Source of the DNA: Dryococelus australis
Taxonomy: Eukaryota > Arthropoda > Insecta > Phasmatodea > Phasmatidae
Direction: 5' to 3'
Assembly (NCBI GenBank): GCA_029891345.1
Contig: CM056993.1
Span: forward strand, 226,158,924-226,222,923
Length of the DNA stretch: 64,000 nt
Shown in pieces: positions 49,580 to 61,118 of this stretch. Made by a program: the position numbers and the translations under genes. Under the pieces are notes generated by a model. It saw only the letters and a program-made list of their open reading frames with translations. It had not been told where the DNA came from and did not search any database. Each line of letters starts with the position of its first letter. The stretch's first letter is position 1.

Positions 49580-49985
49580 CCTATAACGTAAAAATTATAT
49601 CATTAAAATTAAATCCCCTCGAAAAAAGGTGTAAAACAAATAAACATAGATTTCCGTATATAAAATTCTGAATTAGACCATTATTGTAATAAAAATTTCT
49701 GTTTTTAAAGTAATTATTTAAATTATTAGGAATTATGCTTCCAAATGAATCAGAATAGTAAACATCATTATTTTCTTTAGGGTAGCAATAAAAATGAGTA
49801 ACAGGATTTGATGAAATGTCAACATTTACTACAGCACATTAATTTTTGTGCATACTTCTTGGTAGTTCGTCAATCATATAAATGTTTTTGAAATGATTAA
49901 TATTTAATAGTTTTACGTATTTTTCGATATTGATATTATATAATGGCGATAAATTTTTTTGGCCTTACATTTATTAATCTACTTC
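49580..49985 (-). pseudogene. pro: Adenovirus-type cysteine protease
   Basis: The minus frame reads LNINHFKNIYMIDELPRSM, one premature TAA (about 49,837-49,839), CAVVNVDISSNPVTHFYCY, NNDVYYSDSFGSIIPNN, GLIQNFIYGNLCLFVLHL and FSRGFNFNDIIFTL, then stop near 49,580. This is the adenain fold of Polintons. His in T-H-F, the acidic residue in Y-S-D-S-F-G, Gln in L-I-Q-N and the Cys in N-L-C-L are at the expected places, so the catalytic residues survive although one stop breaks the frame. The usual C-G-H-x-C is altered to Y-G-N-L-C. It would mature capsid proteins. Confidence 0.85.
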
Positions 49986-50345
49986 AGCCTTGCTTTCCAA
50001 TGCTAAATTATGTCTTTTTTGTACTTCTAATTCTTTGTTATTTTTTCTAGTTTGTTCAACAGAATTAAAAATTGCACCAGCTGCTCCTGTTACAGTGCTC
50101 AGTGTACCTAAAGCAACAAGTATAATGGGAATAACTCCACCATGATGTAAACCACTTCCAGGTTGGCTTTGGCCTTTTTTTTTAAATACTTTTTGTAGTA
50201 GTAAAGTTAATTTGAAACTTTTGCCTTCGTTCAATGTTTTGTTTTTTCTTGCAATTTGATAATCTGTTAAAAATTTATCTATACCAAATTCTTTTAATTC
50301 CTCAAAGGAAATATCGAAAGTTATATTTGTTATCTTCTTTTATAA
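49974..50345 (-). pseudogene. Small hydrophobic virion-like protein
   Basis: Minus strand: FDISFEELKEFGIDKFLTDYQIARKNK, then an 86-codon clean frame with KSFKLTLLLQKVFKKKGQ, a glycine-rich His-Gly-Gly, one membrane-like segment (VIPIILVALGTLSTVTGAAG) and a charged helical tail rich in Lys, Glu and Gln ending KAEVD. A basic head, a short hydrophobic segment and a coiled-coil tail resemble the small membrane-active virion proteins of adenoviruses (pVI/pX-like) and are common in Polintons. Its end overlaps the protease start. Which capsid role it had is inference. Confidence 0.55.
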
Positions 50346-50369
50346 GTAAAAAAAAAAAAATTTACATAT

Positions 50370-50870
50370 TCAACAAAACATTTTAATCCCCCAACCTAAT
50401 TTCTTTTTTGTAAATATTGTTGAGGCAATAGCAGCAGTAGCAATTTTTTCTCTAATTGGAGTATTTTTATTTAACATGATTACTTAAGCTTCTTTTTGTA
50501 AAATTTTATAAGCTTCGTATCTAGAGTCTAAATATTTATGATCTCTATAGGCAATATCGTGATATTTGCATCCTTCATCTAATTTATTTATTCCTATATC
50601 GCCTTTTCCCAATCTTTCATCTAATTTCTAAAAGGTCCACAATAATTATAACCAGGCAAGCGCATTTCGGGTAAATTTAAATTGTTTGATTACCAGTTCA
50701 TAATGACTTTGCCATGATGTTCAGAATACCAACATGAGTGTGGAATTACATTTAAAACTTATAATATAAGGAATTGGTTTTGGATTATTAACAACAAAAT
50801 CAGAAAATTAATTGTTTAAAATGTTCATTTTGTTTACTCCTTCATAGCAAAAATTTTTATTTCCAGTATT
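50370..50870 (-). pseudogene. Phospholipase A2-like capsid-associated protein
   Basis: On the minus strand MRLPGYNYCGPF (about 50,640-50,675) is followed after one frameshift by KLDERLGKGDIGINKLDEG, CKYHDIAYRDHKYLDSRYEA and YKILQKEA, then NKNTPIREKIATAAIAS and KKKLGWGI near 50,400. The calcium-loop-like Y-C-G-P and the H-D-I-A-Y active-site His-Asp match the viral secreted-PLA2-like domain known from parvovirus VP1 and from Polintons and adintoviruses. There it helps virions cross membranes. Key residues are kept but the frame is shifted. It sits in the minus-strand virion gene block. Confidence 0.75.
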
Positions 50871-51745
50871 TTCTTCGCCCTGAATAACTAATAATCTATT
50901 AACCAATTTTCTAATATAATCCATCCAAATATATTCTTTTGGCAAGCTATTGTAATTTTTTTTTTTTTTTTACCTTTTCCAGATCTAGGAGTTCCTGGAG
51001 AAAATTTTTCTAGTGTGTTTGGTGCTGATCTTGATTGTGGTTTTATATAATCATCATAAATCGGTTTAATTATATTATCGTACTTCCAACCTCCACTCGA
51101 AGCTACATTTTTATTGGATTATATTCTTGGAATGCAGCATTGATTGTTTTAACAATTTCTGCATAATTTTCATAATCCTCATCATCAAATTTACCCTCAA
51201 GAGCTTTTGATAAATTTTCTGTTAAATTAGGAAGTCCTTCCATTAATTCATATTCATTATTCTTAACAAATAGTGTATAATTATTTATGGATACTTTTGT
51301 ATTACCAATGTAAAAATCTTGCCCAACTCCACATGAACCAAAATTTTCATCAATAACATTCATTCTTTTAGAAATTTTTGTACCTTAATGTATAGTAGAT
51401 GCTGCATGTGGCAAACTTACGGTGGTACTTTTCCCATTTGCTCTTCCAAATTAGGAGATTTTTGTTCTGAGAATAATTTTCTTTCAAAAGATGTTTCTTC
51501 TGGTCTAGGTGAAAAATTATATTTTTTTCCTGCTACAGGAAATAGTATTGTAATTAAATCTATTTCTTCACTTATTTTATATATATATATATGCCAATAT
51601 TGGGTAAATCTTCGATTAATTTAGTCCTTTTCCATATTTTTTAAATATTCTTTTTCGTGACATTTTTTATATTTTTTATATCTTTCTAGGAGTTATGTAA
51701 GTCGAGAAACCCCTTTGATTCTGCCATTTATATATATATATTTTT
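50870..51745 (-). pseudogene. DUF8207-like Polinton protein
   Basis: Upstream part: FSPRPEETSFERKLFSEQK and PNLEEQM (about 51,470-51,520). The clean 86-codon frame 51,103-51,363 has YIGNTKVSINNYTLFVKNN, YELMEGLPNLTENLSKAL, and YAEIVKTINAAFQEYNPIK. After frameshifts come SLPKEYIWMDYIRKLVNRL and VIQGEENTGNKNF near 50,870. The order (fold with 'I-x-N-x-Y', 'G-L-x-x-L-T/L', 'Y-x-x-I', then W-D/M-D-x-L-x-x-L...GN) is that of a protein common in arthropod Polintons, annotated as DUF8207 as I recall. Function unknown. Confidence 0.65.
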
Positions 51746-51784
51746 TTTACTTATAAACACGTTATACAAATATTGATTGTTTTG

Positions 51785-53115
51785 AGAGGCAGACTTTTCT
51801 TCCAACTGATCAAACTAGGGAGAATTGTAATGTTTACAAGAATGGAATCGAATTTGATATACATATAGGAGATCGCTATTCTTTTCCAAATGATGCTTAT
51901 GTTAATGAGCATAGGCTGCTCACGATAAAGTGAGCACTTTTTAAGGCCCTCTCAATAGGCATTAACCGATAATAAATATATCTTATTGCAGTTTTGGGCA
52001 TTTAATTTTGATTGTGGTGAAATATATAAACTTGGTTTATTAGTCACATTTTAATGTTTATATTAAAAAGCAGCAGGAAGGTGGAAATTAGATAAAAGAA
52101 AAAATGTATAAGGGACTTAAAAAGTGCTCACTTTATCATGAACAGCCTTTAAAGAGATAAGGTTGGAGATGCTGCAAAATATGATGAATCAGATAATATT
52201 GATTTTTGTTCAAACTTTTTTCCTTTCCAATATTCTATAGTAGAAATCTCAAAAGATGGGAATATTATTGAAACTGTTGATAATCCGAGTACAACAACAA
52301 TGATAAATGCTTTATTAAGATCACAAAGTGAACAAAATTATTTAGAATTTACTGGTGTATATAACCTATATCGAGGTAAATCTGTTTCTTGTACTATAAC
52401 AAAAGAGGTTAAAACTACTTCTAGAAATAAAATTAATGAAATAATCTGTCCTATTAGAGATCTGTTTGGTTTCATTCATGATAACAATGAGGTTTATTGG
52501 TAATGTGGCTATAAAAATACTTTTTTTCGTAATTCATTTTATAACAACTGTTTATTTCTTTACGAAAATTTAAATAAAGGCAACAAATTTACGTAACATG
52601 GTTATTAATGTGGTAAAATGAATATTCAAAAAATATAAATTACGTGGCCTATTGTTGAATATGAATCTAAGACCGCCATAGCAATGAAAAAATATACATT
52701 CAAAGATATAAAAATATATATTGGTTTTGATTATTGGGAATTTTTATAAACAGAAGTTCCTGCTAAATCAAATGTTTCAAGCTTTCATATAAAAGGTCAG
52801 TTTAATAATTTACAATTTTATATACCTGATTTTGTAATTGTAGGGTTTTAAATTGATAGAAAAAATTATGCTGAACAGCATAAACACGCTACTATGTTTG
52901 ATCATTGCAGTGTAAGAAATATTTGTGTTAAAAATGGTAGAAATGAAATTTTTCCTAAAGAAAACTGTAATCAAGACATTGAAAACTATGTTTATCTTAA
53001 ACAATTTCTTGCTTATAACGATTTTGTAAATTCAAAAACCAAACTAGATACTGGATATAGAATTAATGAACTTTATTATATGTTATTGATTGTTCGTGCA
53101 GAAAAACAACCATAG
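51785..53115 (+). pseudogene. mcp: Major capsid protein (double jelly-roll), MITE-interrupted
   Basis: N-terminal part TRENCNVYKNGIEFDIHIGD and FPNDAYVNEH is cut at about 51,910 by a 240-bp MITE. It resumes at GDAAKYDESDNIDFCSNFF and PFQYSIVEISKDG, then NPSTTTMINALL, EIICPIRDLFGFIHDNN (52,436-52,490), ITWPIVEYESK (52,640), VSSFHIKGQFNNLQFYIPD, FVIVGF (52,830), HATMFDHCSVRNICVKNG (52,880-52,935), LKQFLAYNDFVNSKTKL and YMLLIVRAEK to the stop at 53,115. The V-I-V-G-F and F-D-H-C blocks and their spacing are those of arthropod Polinton capsid proteins. About three stops interrupt it. It would have formed the icosahedral shell. Confidence 0.82.
51910..52152. mobile_element. MITE inserted in the capsid gene, copy 1
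   Basis: A non-coding ~240 bp unit with 38-bp inverted ends. The left end is AGGCTGCTCACGATAAAGTG followed by AGCACTTTTTAAGGCCCT. The right end is the reverse complement with four or so changes. TTAA lies just outside the right end and a few bases outside the left, which hints at a TTAA-type target (piggyBac-like) but is not proof. The interior is AT-rich. It splits the capsid reading and so postdates the Polinton. A relative is at 18,840-19,275. Confidence 0.85.
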
Positions 53116-53272
53116 TTAATGAAAAAACAAACATTAAAATTATTGTTGATTATAATAAAGACCTATAAGTAGGTACCATTTGTAATGTTGTTTTAATTAG
53201 TCGAAGGAATATTACTTACGATTATTTGAAATAAAGAATTACCGAAGAATTATTCATATTTAATATTTTTAA

Positions 53273-53551
53273 ATGGAGGATGTAAGCGATTTTACAGAAA
53301 CAAGAAACTGTTTAGATATTTTAATACAAATTTTAGATGTATTGCTTAGTATTTTGATTGAATAAAATATCTTTTTGTTAAACCTGAAAGAGCTTTTTTT
53401 TCTCTTAATAAAATTTTCTTTTTAAACATGGGTGTAAATCATTTACGCTTTCCTATAAATTAGATAATGCTTCTGACGAGCTCAGAGAATTAGTTTTTCA
53501 AATTTCATCGAAATCTACAAAGTTTATAATAAATGCTCTTCGAGAACATTA
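53273..53551 (+). pseudogene. Small unassigned Polinton ORF after the capsid gene
   Basis: ATG at 53,273 gives MEDVSDFTETRNCLDILIQ, LDVLLSILIE, a stop and frameshift, YLFVKPERAFFSLNKIFF, NMGVNHLRFPIN, another break, then DNASDELRELVFQISSK and FIINALREH. Stop-poor across 90 codons in AT-rich DNA, so probably once coding. No family recognised. Confidence 0.45.
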
Positions 53552-53675
53552 ATGATTAATATGAACTTCATGAAACACAGGAGCGACTTTGAAAAGTAGG
53601 AGAAGTTTTTGGGAGATTAATAGAGCTTCACATTTAAACTATCAATTGACTTCAAAACTTTTACATGATTCTATA

Positions 53676-54061
53676 TTGTTTTCCTTGTTTTTCTCTAAAA
53701 TGCACTTGATTTAGATTGCTCACTTGCAAAAGTTAGCATTTCTAGACGAAACTGATAAATTGCGTGATTTTGAGGTAAAATTACTTGATTTTCAATGCAA
53801 ATTGCTTGCATTTTCGAACTGAAAATTGTCGGTTCCAGAAACATGGAAAAACTGCTCCAAAAATTAGAAATTTGCCTTATTTTAGCTCAAATTTATTTAT
53901 TTTGATCATTTTTTATTTAATCCCCAGATTTTGAGTTCTTTAATTTTTCTTGCACCCTTGATAAAATTAATGGGAAATCATTATGTTACTTCTTTTTGCA
54001 CTTTTGCAGTAAATTGTCGGAAAAAAATGTGCTGTGCTTGACTACCCATTTATCATCTACT
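53676..54061 (-). repeat. Polinton right terminal inverted repeat
   Basis: Mirror of 38,620-39,052, ending CATCTACT at 54,061. It is about 45 bp shorter because the internal AATTTTACCTCAAAATC block is present fewer times. Confidence 0.93.
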
Positions 54062-54067
54062 TACCAA
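54062..54067 (+). other. Right target-site duplication TACCAA
   Basis: Exact repeat of 38,614-38,619, directly after the CT end of the Polinton. Confidence 0.93.
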
Positions 54068-57000
54068 AACTATTATTTTTTAAACTGAAATTAATGTACA
54101 TAAAGTCGATTAAGAAAACCATTATTTAATATCACTACCATTATTTTCTTCATAAGTACTATAATTGCCCTGCTTGAAGACAGTTTTATTGCAATATGTG
54201 TTTTCTGAAACACCTAAAATTAAAATACACATAACTTTTAATTAAAAATAGTCTTCAATAATTTGTTTTCTGAAAACTCAAATCAGTTAATTCCAACAAA
54301 ATATTTTACAGTGTTACAAAACATACCCATTCTTCTTTCATGGGCACGTAAATCGCAAGTATATAATTATTTTGATAGTGAGTGAACTATATTTTAACAA
54401 GTTATGCATGTTATACATTTAAGTGTAGTGGAAGGCAATATATGTCTAACTTAAGCCCTTAGATTGGTTTAATATCGTTCGTTTTCATAACGTTGCAGTT
54501 AACAAGTTGCTTATTTAATGAAAATAGTTCATAAACTATAATATAATTACGATTAGAATATTCTTTAACCTGTCACGCGACTGAATACGGAGTGCCTAGA
54601 ATTGATGTGTGTTAGAGGAATAGGTGACTTATATATGTTTTGTACTACAGCTAGCAGCTAAAGAACACAAGAGCCAACTGAACAACTGCTCCTGAGCAGG
54701 TAAACACAGGTGTTCCACATCCGTCACCTCTTAAAAGTCAGTTCATTTTTATAAAGGAAACACACTTCAGAGCCCTTCAACTGAACACAGAATTATTGCA
54801 ATGCTGCCAGTTCGGGTTGTGTTTATATTGATGAGTATTCGTCAACGTGAAGGGCTCTATATACACAGCCTAAGACCAAGTGTTCAACTAGGGAGTATAT
54901 AGAGGAAATGCCTTCTCAGTGCAACAGTTTTAAATATAACACCATTGAGTAAAGATATACACTAGAGTGGTCATGGCATAGGGATAACTCTGACCAGTTG
55001 TATGTGTTAGTTCCGCTAATGATCCAGAGGAGCTCTAGTGTTCTCGACGACGTCATCCACGCGGTGTTGCCAGTTCCGCAGCCGGTAAAAGTATGTCATA
55101 AGCCTGGCCTCGGCTCACTCAAGTGTTCGTTCAAGTTCTGCCAAAGGCGAGTCTGTCACACGCCAGTTACCATCATTCGTTGTAGTTGTGAATACTCAAC
55201 TCATGATTTACTAGTTGCGACCAAGCATATGTTTCCTTTATGTGGTATAATCATGTGTTTGCGGAAATTTACAGCGATATCAACTACTTTTTGGTTTTAT
55301 TTACCTCTGCGAAAATGAATTATCATAAATATATAACGGTCTTATGTTTCTAGTTATAATCTATTATTTTACTATAGTTTAGATGTAATGATAACATAAG
55401 AGTACTGTTAGCACTTACATTTACAAACGTCATATTAATAATAAATGATGTCATACATCACAGTAAACTTTTCATTCCGTTCTTATGTGAAAGAAAATGG
55501 ACAGGAAAAAATAATAATGATTGTTAGGTAGTGGAGAAATATAAGTTATACTCATGACGGTCTACAATTGAACGCAATGTTTACGGTTTGGGGTTGTGAT
55601 CTACTACAAAGGTGACTGTTCGTACAAATAATCAGTACGTTCAATGTGTTGATTCAAGGGTCGTTAAGGGTCATAAACTTATATATAAGCATACTCTACT
55701 CGGCTCGATACGTGATACATTCCGACAGGCATACATATTTCCAATCCTTAAAACAACTAGTTAGCTGATAAGATTCCTAGCAAGCATTTTGACTGAAAAA
55801 ACATACTGAATATGTGCTGGAACGTAAATGCATAGATTTAGAACTGTCAACTCAATCGTAGACATTTTTACAAGAAAGGAATGCATATATGTGTCCGTAA
55901 ACGCAGTTATCAATAATGTATCTTTACAACTGGTAACAACTAGAGATACATTTCCTTTGAACACTAATATTGGTATGCATAAATAATAAATGTCTGATTT
56001 TGATATAACGTTTTCACTCATCCACGCCTTGCCTTGTAAAACATAGGTGGTGTTCTCACTGTTCTGCATATTAACTATAAATTGAATTCCATGCCCGGTT
56101 TATAACAGATCACGAAGAAAACTGGTTGTGTTTATTCTGACTCTTCTAGATCATTGAAGGTTAAAGAGTATACATTGTTAAGAGCTTTGTTCAGTGGCGT
56201 TTCTCGAAAGCTAATGTCTCCATTCCAGTCTTTATAAAAAGAATAACTAGGAATTACAATAAATGAACTACATATAAATAGATTTTCATAATAGTAGCTT
56301 ATGGAATGTACGAGACGTACACACATTCGTTTCCCCGTGTATGTGCGTATGTAATTTCCCGAGACATGTACAACATTTACGTGCGTAGACGAATGCAAAC
56401 ACTGTATGAGCGTGTATCTCATTAAGCCAAAAACCTTATGCACACTGCGGGAAAGGGCATTAATGATCAAGTATAAGGATAAAATCTAACATATGTTTTT
56501 CTTAAGCGGCAATACAACTGTTGTCTCTGTAAGATATAAGTTTACTTTAATGATGTGCATTAGTATATATTGTCTAAAACGTTGGCAGCTGTGTGTGTTG
56601 ACATTTACACGAGTGTAACACATTATACCATTGTATATTTTACACTGAAACCTCGGACTCATTACAGTGCGATAAACGTTGATACTGAGGTGTGTATTAG
56701 TAATGTAAACACTAACGAACGCACGAAAATTAGTCATAACAAAGAGAGTCGCAATATTTTACTTCAGACTAGGTACATTACAAAATATAACTATTTCTAC
56801 ACTAAACATCGGTTGAATACAATGACTCGGTGCCAGTTACTAATAGTCAAGCTCAGGCCGTGTCCGAAAGGACAAATTCGTTAGTTTATAATTCGTTAGT
56901 TCCTAGGTTTCAATCCGGATGTTGTCGACAGTCACTTGTTTAGCACTCGCTGCAACACATTCTTTCATTTGCAGTGAAAGTTTGTTTAATATAAATTAAA

Positions 57001-57440
57001 TGCTTAAAATGGACGTAATATTTCTACAGTCATCACTGAATGCTGTGACTATGTTGATAAACAAGAAAATTATATAATAAAATAAAATAAATCAAAATAA
57101 AACATGTGTTGCGAAATATATAAACAAAGCACAACACTTAATACTTAATTGCTTTTAAAATATATATAGTGTATTAAGAACAGTTATATGTTTTGAAAGA
57201 CGTTTAAAGTACGTATTCACGCATGTGTTTTGAATGTCAAAAATTACATGGCGCTGATTTTGTCATTTTGTACTTTTGTTAACATCCGCTATATACGAGA
57301 TACGAAATATCAATTTACCAAATACGTCATAATGTTTGTACATCTACAAAATCGGGTCACGTGATCATTTTGTCAACACAGTCTGCATTTCGGATACGGC
57401 CTACGCTTAAAATACAAAAACTAATGCATTTAGAATTATG
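54068..57440. other. No gene recognised over 3.4 kb
   Basis: Right flank of the Polinton. ORFs of 100-112 codons (54,998-55,318 plus; 55,761-56,069 minus; 56,132-56,470 minus; 56,570-56,884 plus) show no domain I recognise and often overlap an ORF on the other strand. Confidence 0.3.
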
Positions 57441-58110
57441 CAGTAGGCGCTCATGTGTCATACGGAAACATGTCTTCCGTATTTGCAGTTTTCTATTGAT
57501 GTTTTAACCAGGGGTCGGGTGCGCGGAAACCGCGGGCTGAGCCACCATAGATGAAGCAGGTAACCGTACGAATGAGTATTTATGGTGCAATGTCGCCTGG
57601 GAACTTCGGCACGTGCTCGCTCATGCCTATCAGCGCTCGCTCGCACATCCCGACATACAGTAGCAATTATGATAAAAGTACGACTTTAGACTTAATACAT
57701 TGATATTAAGACTTAAAACTTAATATTTAAAACTTGAGACTTAAATTTTAAGAGTTAAGACTTAAAATTTATGACCTAAAACTTAGGACTAAAGACATTA
57801 TACTTAGGCTTACGAAGGGCCCAAATGTCAATAAGGGACAGGGAGGGGCCCAGAAAGGCAACCCTTCCCCAAATTTGAAGGAAATCGGTCGACAAATGCG
57901 CTTTCCAGGCCGATTCGAAGGCGAAAAGCTCACTCCCAATCCCACAAAAAAGGAAAAACATACCCCCATTATCCCTCTAAATCCTTCCAGGGTTGGTGAT
58001 AGGGGGCACTTTGGGGAAGGGTTTCAAAGAGAAAGGAGGGGGATGAGAGAGAGGGGCTTGGCTTCCTTCCCCTACTTAACGTTTGCCCTCAGCGGCCCTC
58101 TAAAAACAGC
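57440..58110. repeat. Simple ACTTAA repeat followed by a GC-rich block
   Basis: 57,680-57,810 contains about a dozen imperfect copies of (A)GACTTAAAACTTA. It is flanked on the left (57,440-57,660) and right (57,815-58,080) by GC-richer sequence unlike its neighbours. The right block has GGGCCC motifs and long purine runs and opens frames on both strands. It looks like an unclassified repeat, but I see no termini. Confidence 0.45.
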
Positions 58111-59630
58111 GTTTTTTGTACAAGAACTACAGTTTTTGATTTATCAGTATGAATATTAACACCTGGAAACAGGTAGCAAACCTGTCATGTTTACTTTTGT
58201 TCCTAACACAAACTCGTATAAAACAACTATATTAAAGCATATCTTACTTCTAAACCGACATTTGTTATCAGATAAGCTTATTATTTGTGTACTCATATAA
58301 TCATCAATATGTGCCCACACGCGCGTTTTTCATATTGTTTTATACTTACATTACTGTAAATAACTGCTTCCGCTAACAACACCGACTGCTCTGTAGTGAT
58401 TGGTCATAGCCTCAAAAATTTTTCTAAATATATAAAATACAACTACTTCTGTCAATGCTTTAGGAAATCCCACCAAAGCACACGACCTGATAAGGTTCCA
58501 CTGGGAACTAAAACATAAGAAAACACACATTTGTTTCTTCTGCACACTTCCTAACGCATAATATAATGCTTAAATATTTCTATTGAAAATCCAGTTTTAT
58601 TTCAGACGTCGCAGCTTACGCTGCATTACGGTGTGAAGGTATTTAAATGCAGCCAAATCAATACATTTATCTGTTCATAGTGTACAGTTGTTACCAAGAA
58701 TAAGAGAAATATTAATAAATATTTTGACTCTGCCAAAAGTTTTTCGTGTATTCTGGAATGTTTGTCGTCTCCTAGCCTACAAATAGGTAATGACAACTGT
58801 TTACGAACACTATGTAATAATTGGAATGATTTGTGACACTAGGGCATTCTGGTGTGTTAACCTTGTGGCATATTTACATAATGATAATTTACTCTTCCTA
58901 AAAGTAGTTATGTTCTGTGCGCACCATGTTGTGTTGAACGATTTTTTTTTTGTTAACGACCACTTATTTGGTTTGCAGGATTATAATATACTAACGAAAT
59001 ATATTTTATAAGACGTACGATAATCTTCATAACAAAGAGTGTTTCATAGAGTAAGTGTAGTTTCGATTCGTTTATCATGGGTATCTTTTCATTTTTACTA
59101 GCATTACTCTACCACTTAACAATGTTTGTTGTAATATGTTAGTATAATAGCATTATGTAGTGCATCATATTTTTATAACGGTTTTTTTCCCGATATTTCT
59201 AAAGGATTGAAGAAGTTTTTGGTGTCTAAATTCTGCGAGAGGCGTGTGTCGTTTAAGCCGGCCTTACACGATACCCATTTTCTACTACTTTCTGTTATAC
59301 TCATGGGCACAGCAGAAGGCATTCAAGTTTCTATAGCAGAAGGGAAGAAAGAACGCATCCGTTCATACCCACACGTTACCTAAAGTGCTAATAGAAACTT
59401 TAAATAGCAGACAAAACAACTCACAGGGGACAGGGGTATAAATGCAACCAAATGTTATGCTTTCTGGCGCATCCACAACGTATGATGATCGTTTCTTTTT
59501 TCCCCTGAAAACTGCACTGGTTTAGGTTTTAACGTACGACTACTATTAATGTATGGAAAATAATATGGGTAACGGCACTGCTTAAGTATGGCAAAAAAGG
59601 TACTGTATCCACATGTATGTATGACCCCCG
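58111..59630. other. No gene recognised over 1.5 kb
   Basis: AT-rich DNA with short unassigned ORFs only (58,351-58,545 minus; 58,790-59,011 plus). Confidence 0.3.
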
Positions 59631-59639
59631 CAATAATTG

Positions 59640-60130
59640 TACATGTACAGTTTCGCCCGTAGCCCCACGAAATCTGTCATCTTCCACACATTATACCCTC
59701 GGAAACTAACCAACCTTAATGAAATCTCATGGCAACAGGCCATATCACCAATACAGCAGCAAATATTATATCTACCAATACTCCCAAACCATATAGCTAT
59801 AGAACAATCCATATCACTTATTTGCAAAACCAATAGCATCAAACATTATCAGCAAAACTACCATAATATATAGACAAATCATATCAAACATCGAACAAAA
59901 AAAATATTTCACTCACTCATTTCATCCAATAATACTAACATCATACTACCCGACTTACATTCAAAACATTTGGACCAGACAAGACAACATTACCTTTACA
60001 TATCTTTTAATGCATATTACAAAATTAATGCTTCTAATAAATCTCTTACCAACTCCAACGCATCGTAAAGTTTCGAAAGTCAGTACTCTTTACAAACCTT
60101 TTCTCTATATTCATCATCATTTATTACTAA
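59640..60130 (+). repeat. Second G-poor block
   Basis: The + strand is again depleted in G and rich in A and C, the same bias and orientation as 1-2,760 relative to the neighbouring zinc-finger gene. I could not align it convincingly to the array units. The 78-codon + ORF here is a composition effect. Confidence 0.55.
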
Positions 60131-60719
60131 AAGATTTGTAATAATAAAAGACACCAATGTTTTTTCAATCAAATTCGAATGAGTTGTGTACATAGAAATA
60201 TGCTCAATACTCGATTTCGCACCAACAGATATGTATTGAATTATTTTTAACACATACGATTCTCACACACCTACTCTAGTGTCAAAGTGATTGCTAGTAA
60301 GGGTTGATAACATATCCCATCGCACATTAATTTATAAAGATATAAAATTCTCGTTCATGTTCTCTCACTTTCATTCAGAAATTATTCTTTACTTGAAAAA
60401 AGCATTTTAACAAAAATGTTCTTATTTCATTTCAAATTATCATTTAAACTGTCATTGAAGTCAATGTCGATAACTATACTAAACATGTATATAAATATAT
60501 TTAAAGTTATCATAGCTTATAAATATTTGTATTATTAAGAGACCGCGTAGAAGCATCAGAGAAAAAATGTATATATATATATATATTTGATAACAAAATT
60601 AGTATCCTCTTCATTGAACATTTAACTCAGATTATACTCATTCGTTTTTCCCGAACATATTAATATAAGGAGGGATCGAATATACGAATAAAGAACACAA
60701 GTCTTTTACACACTTTCAC
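60131..60719. other. AT-rich sequence downstream of gene B
   Basis: Very AT-rich, with a (TA)n run at 60,569-60,588. No coding region recognised. Confidence 0.35.
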
Positions 60720-60725
60720 TTTATT
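60720..60725 (-). terminator. Poly(A) signal of zinc-finger gene B
   Basis: AATAAA on the minus strand about 50 bases past the stop of the zinc-finger frame. Confidence 0.5.
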
Positions 60726-60776
60726 TCACATTCATGTCAAAATTACATATTAATAATTACAACTCAAATACATTCT

Positions 60777-61118
60777 TCATTCAACAAAAACAATTATTAA
60801 GCTTTGTTCTAATTTTGCAGAACAAATCTTATTTTGAGCATTCCACCTACACCTATTCGCATACACCACACCACAACTATAACACGGATACATCTTGTAT
60901 GAGGTGCTGAATATACATTTACTAGCTTCATTTCGTCTGGCGCTAGAGCTAGCCGTGAATGTCTTGCCACAATATTTGCAGATGGTTGATACTCTTGTAT
61001 AACTTCGACTCTCAGAGCCCGAACGTTTTCGCGCTACTATTGATAATGTAGACATATCCTCACCAAAAGTTTCCATATTCATATTATAACAGCTTACACT
61101 ATCACTGGATGAGTCTAC
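60777..61118 (-). CDS. C2HC zinc-finger gene B, relative of gene A
   Basis: A 101-codon minus frame from Met at 61,082 that stays open back to a TGA at about 61,118. The N-terminus is Ser-rich and acidic (SSSDSVSCYNMNMETFGED), then basic (VARKRSGSESRSYTR). Two finger-like units follow: ICKYCGKTF...C and YPCYSCGVVY...CSAK. The second aligns with finger 3 of gene A at 4.2 kb (Y-K-x-Y-P-C-x2-C-x8-9-W-N...CSAK). In both units the His of C-x2-C-x12-H-x3-C is replaced (Asn or Gln), so zinc binding is doubtful. AATAAA (minus, 60,720-60,725) follows the stop by about 50 bases. Either a decayed paralogue or one with changed ligands. Family unnamed. Confidence 0.6.
   Translation of the reverse strand, partial: VDSSSDSVSCYNMNMETFGEDMSTLSIVARKRSGSESRSYTRVSTICKYCGKTFTASSSARRNEASKCIFSTSYKMYPCYSCGVVYANRCRWNAQNKICSAKLEQSLIIVFVE

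Larger units (their letters stand above)
38620..54061. mobile_element. Complete decayed Polinton (Maverick), 15,442 bp
   Basis: Defined to the base by AG...CT ends, long terminal inverted repeats and the 6-bp duplication TACCAA. The interior encodes the standard Polinton/adintovirus set in two orientations: polymerase B, ATPase, integrase and major capsid on +; protease, phospholipase-like, hydrophobic virion-like and other small ORFs on -. Polintons are self-synthesising virus-like DNA transposons. Every gene here has stops or frameshifts, so the copy is fossil. Three later insertions are visible inside it (41.65-43.1, ~48.5-48.85 and 51.91-52.15 kb). It is more AT-rich than the flanks. Confidence 0.96.
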
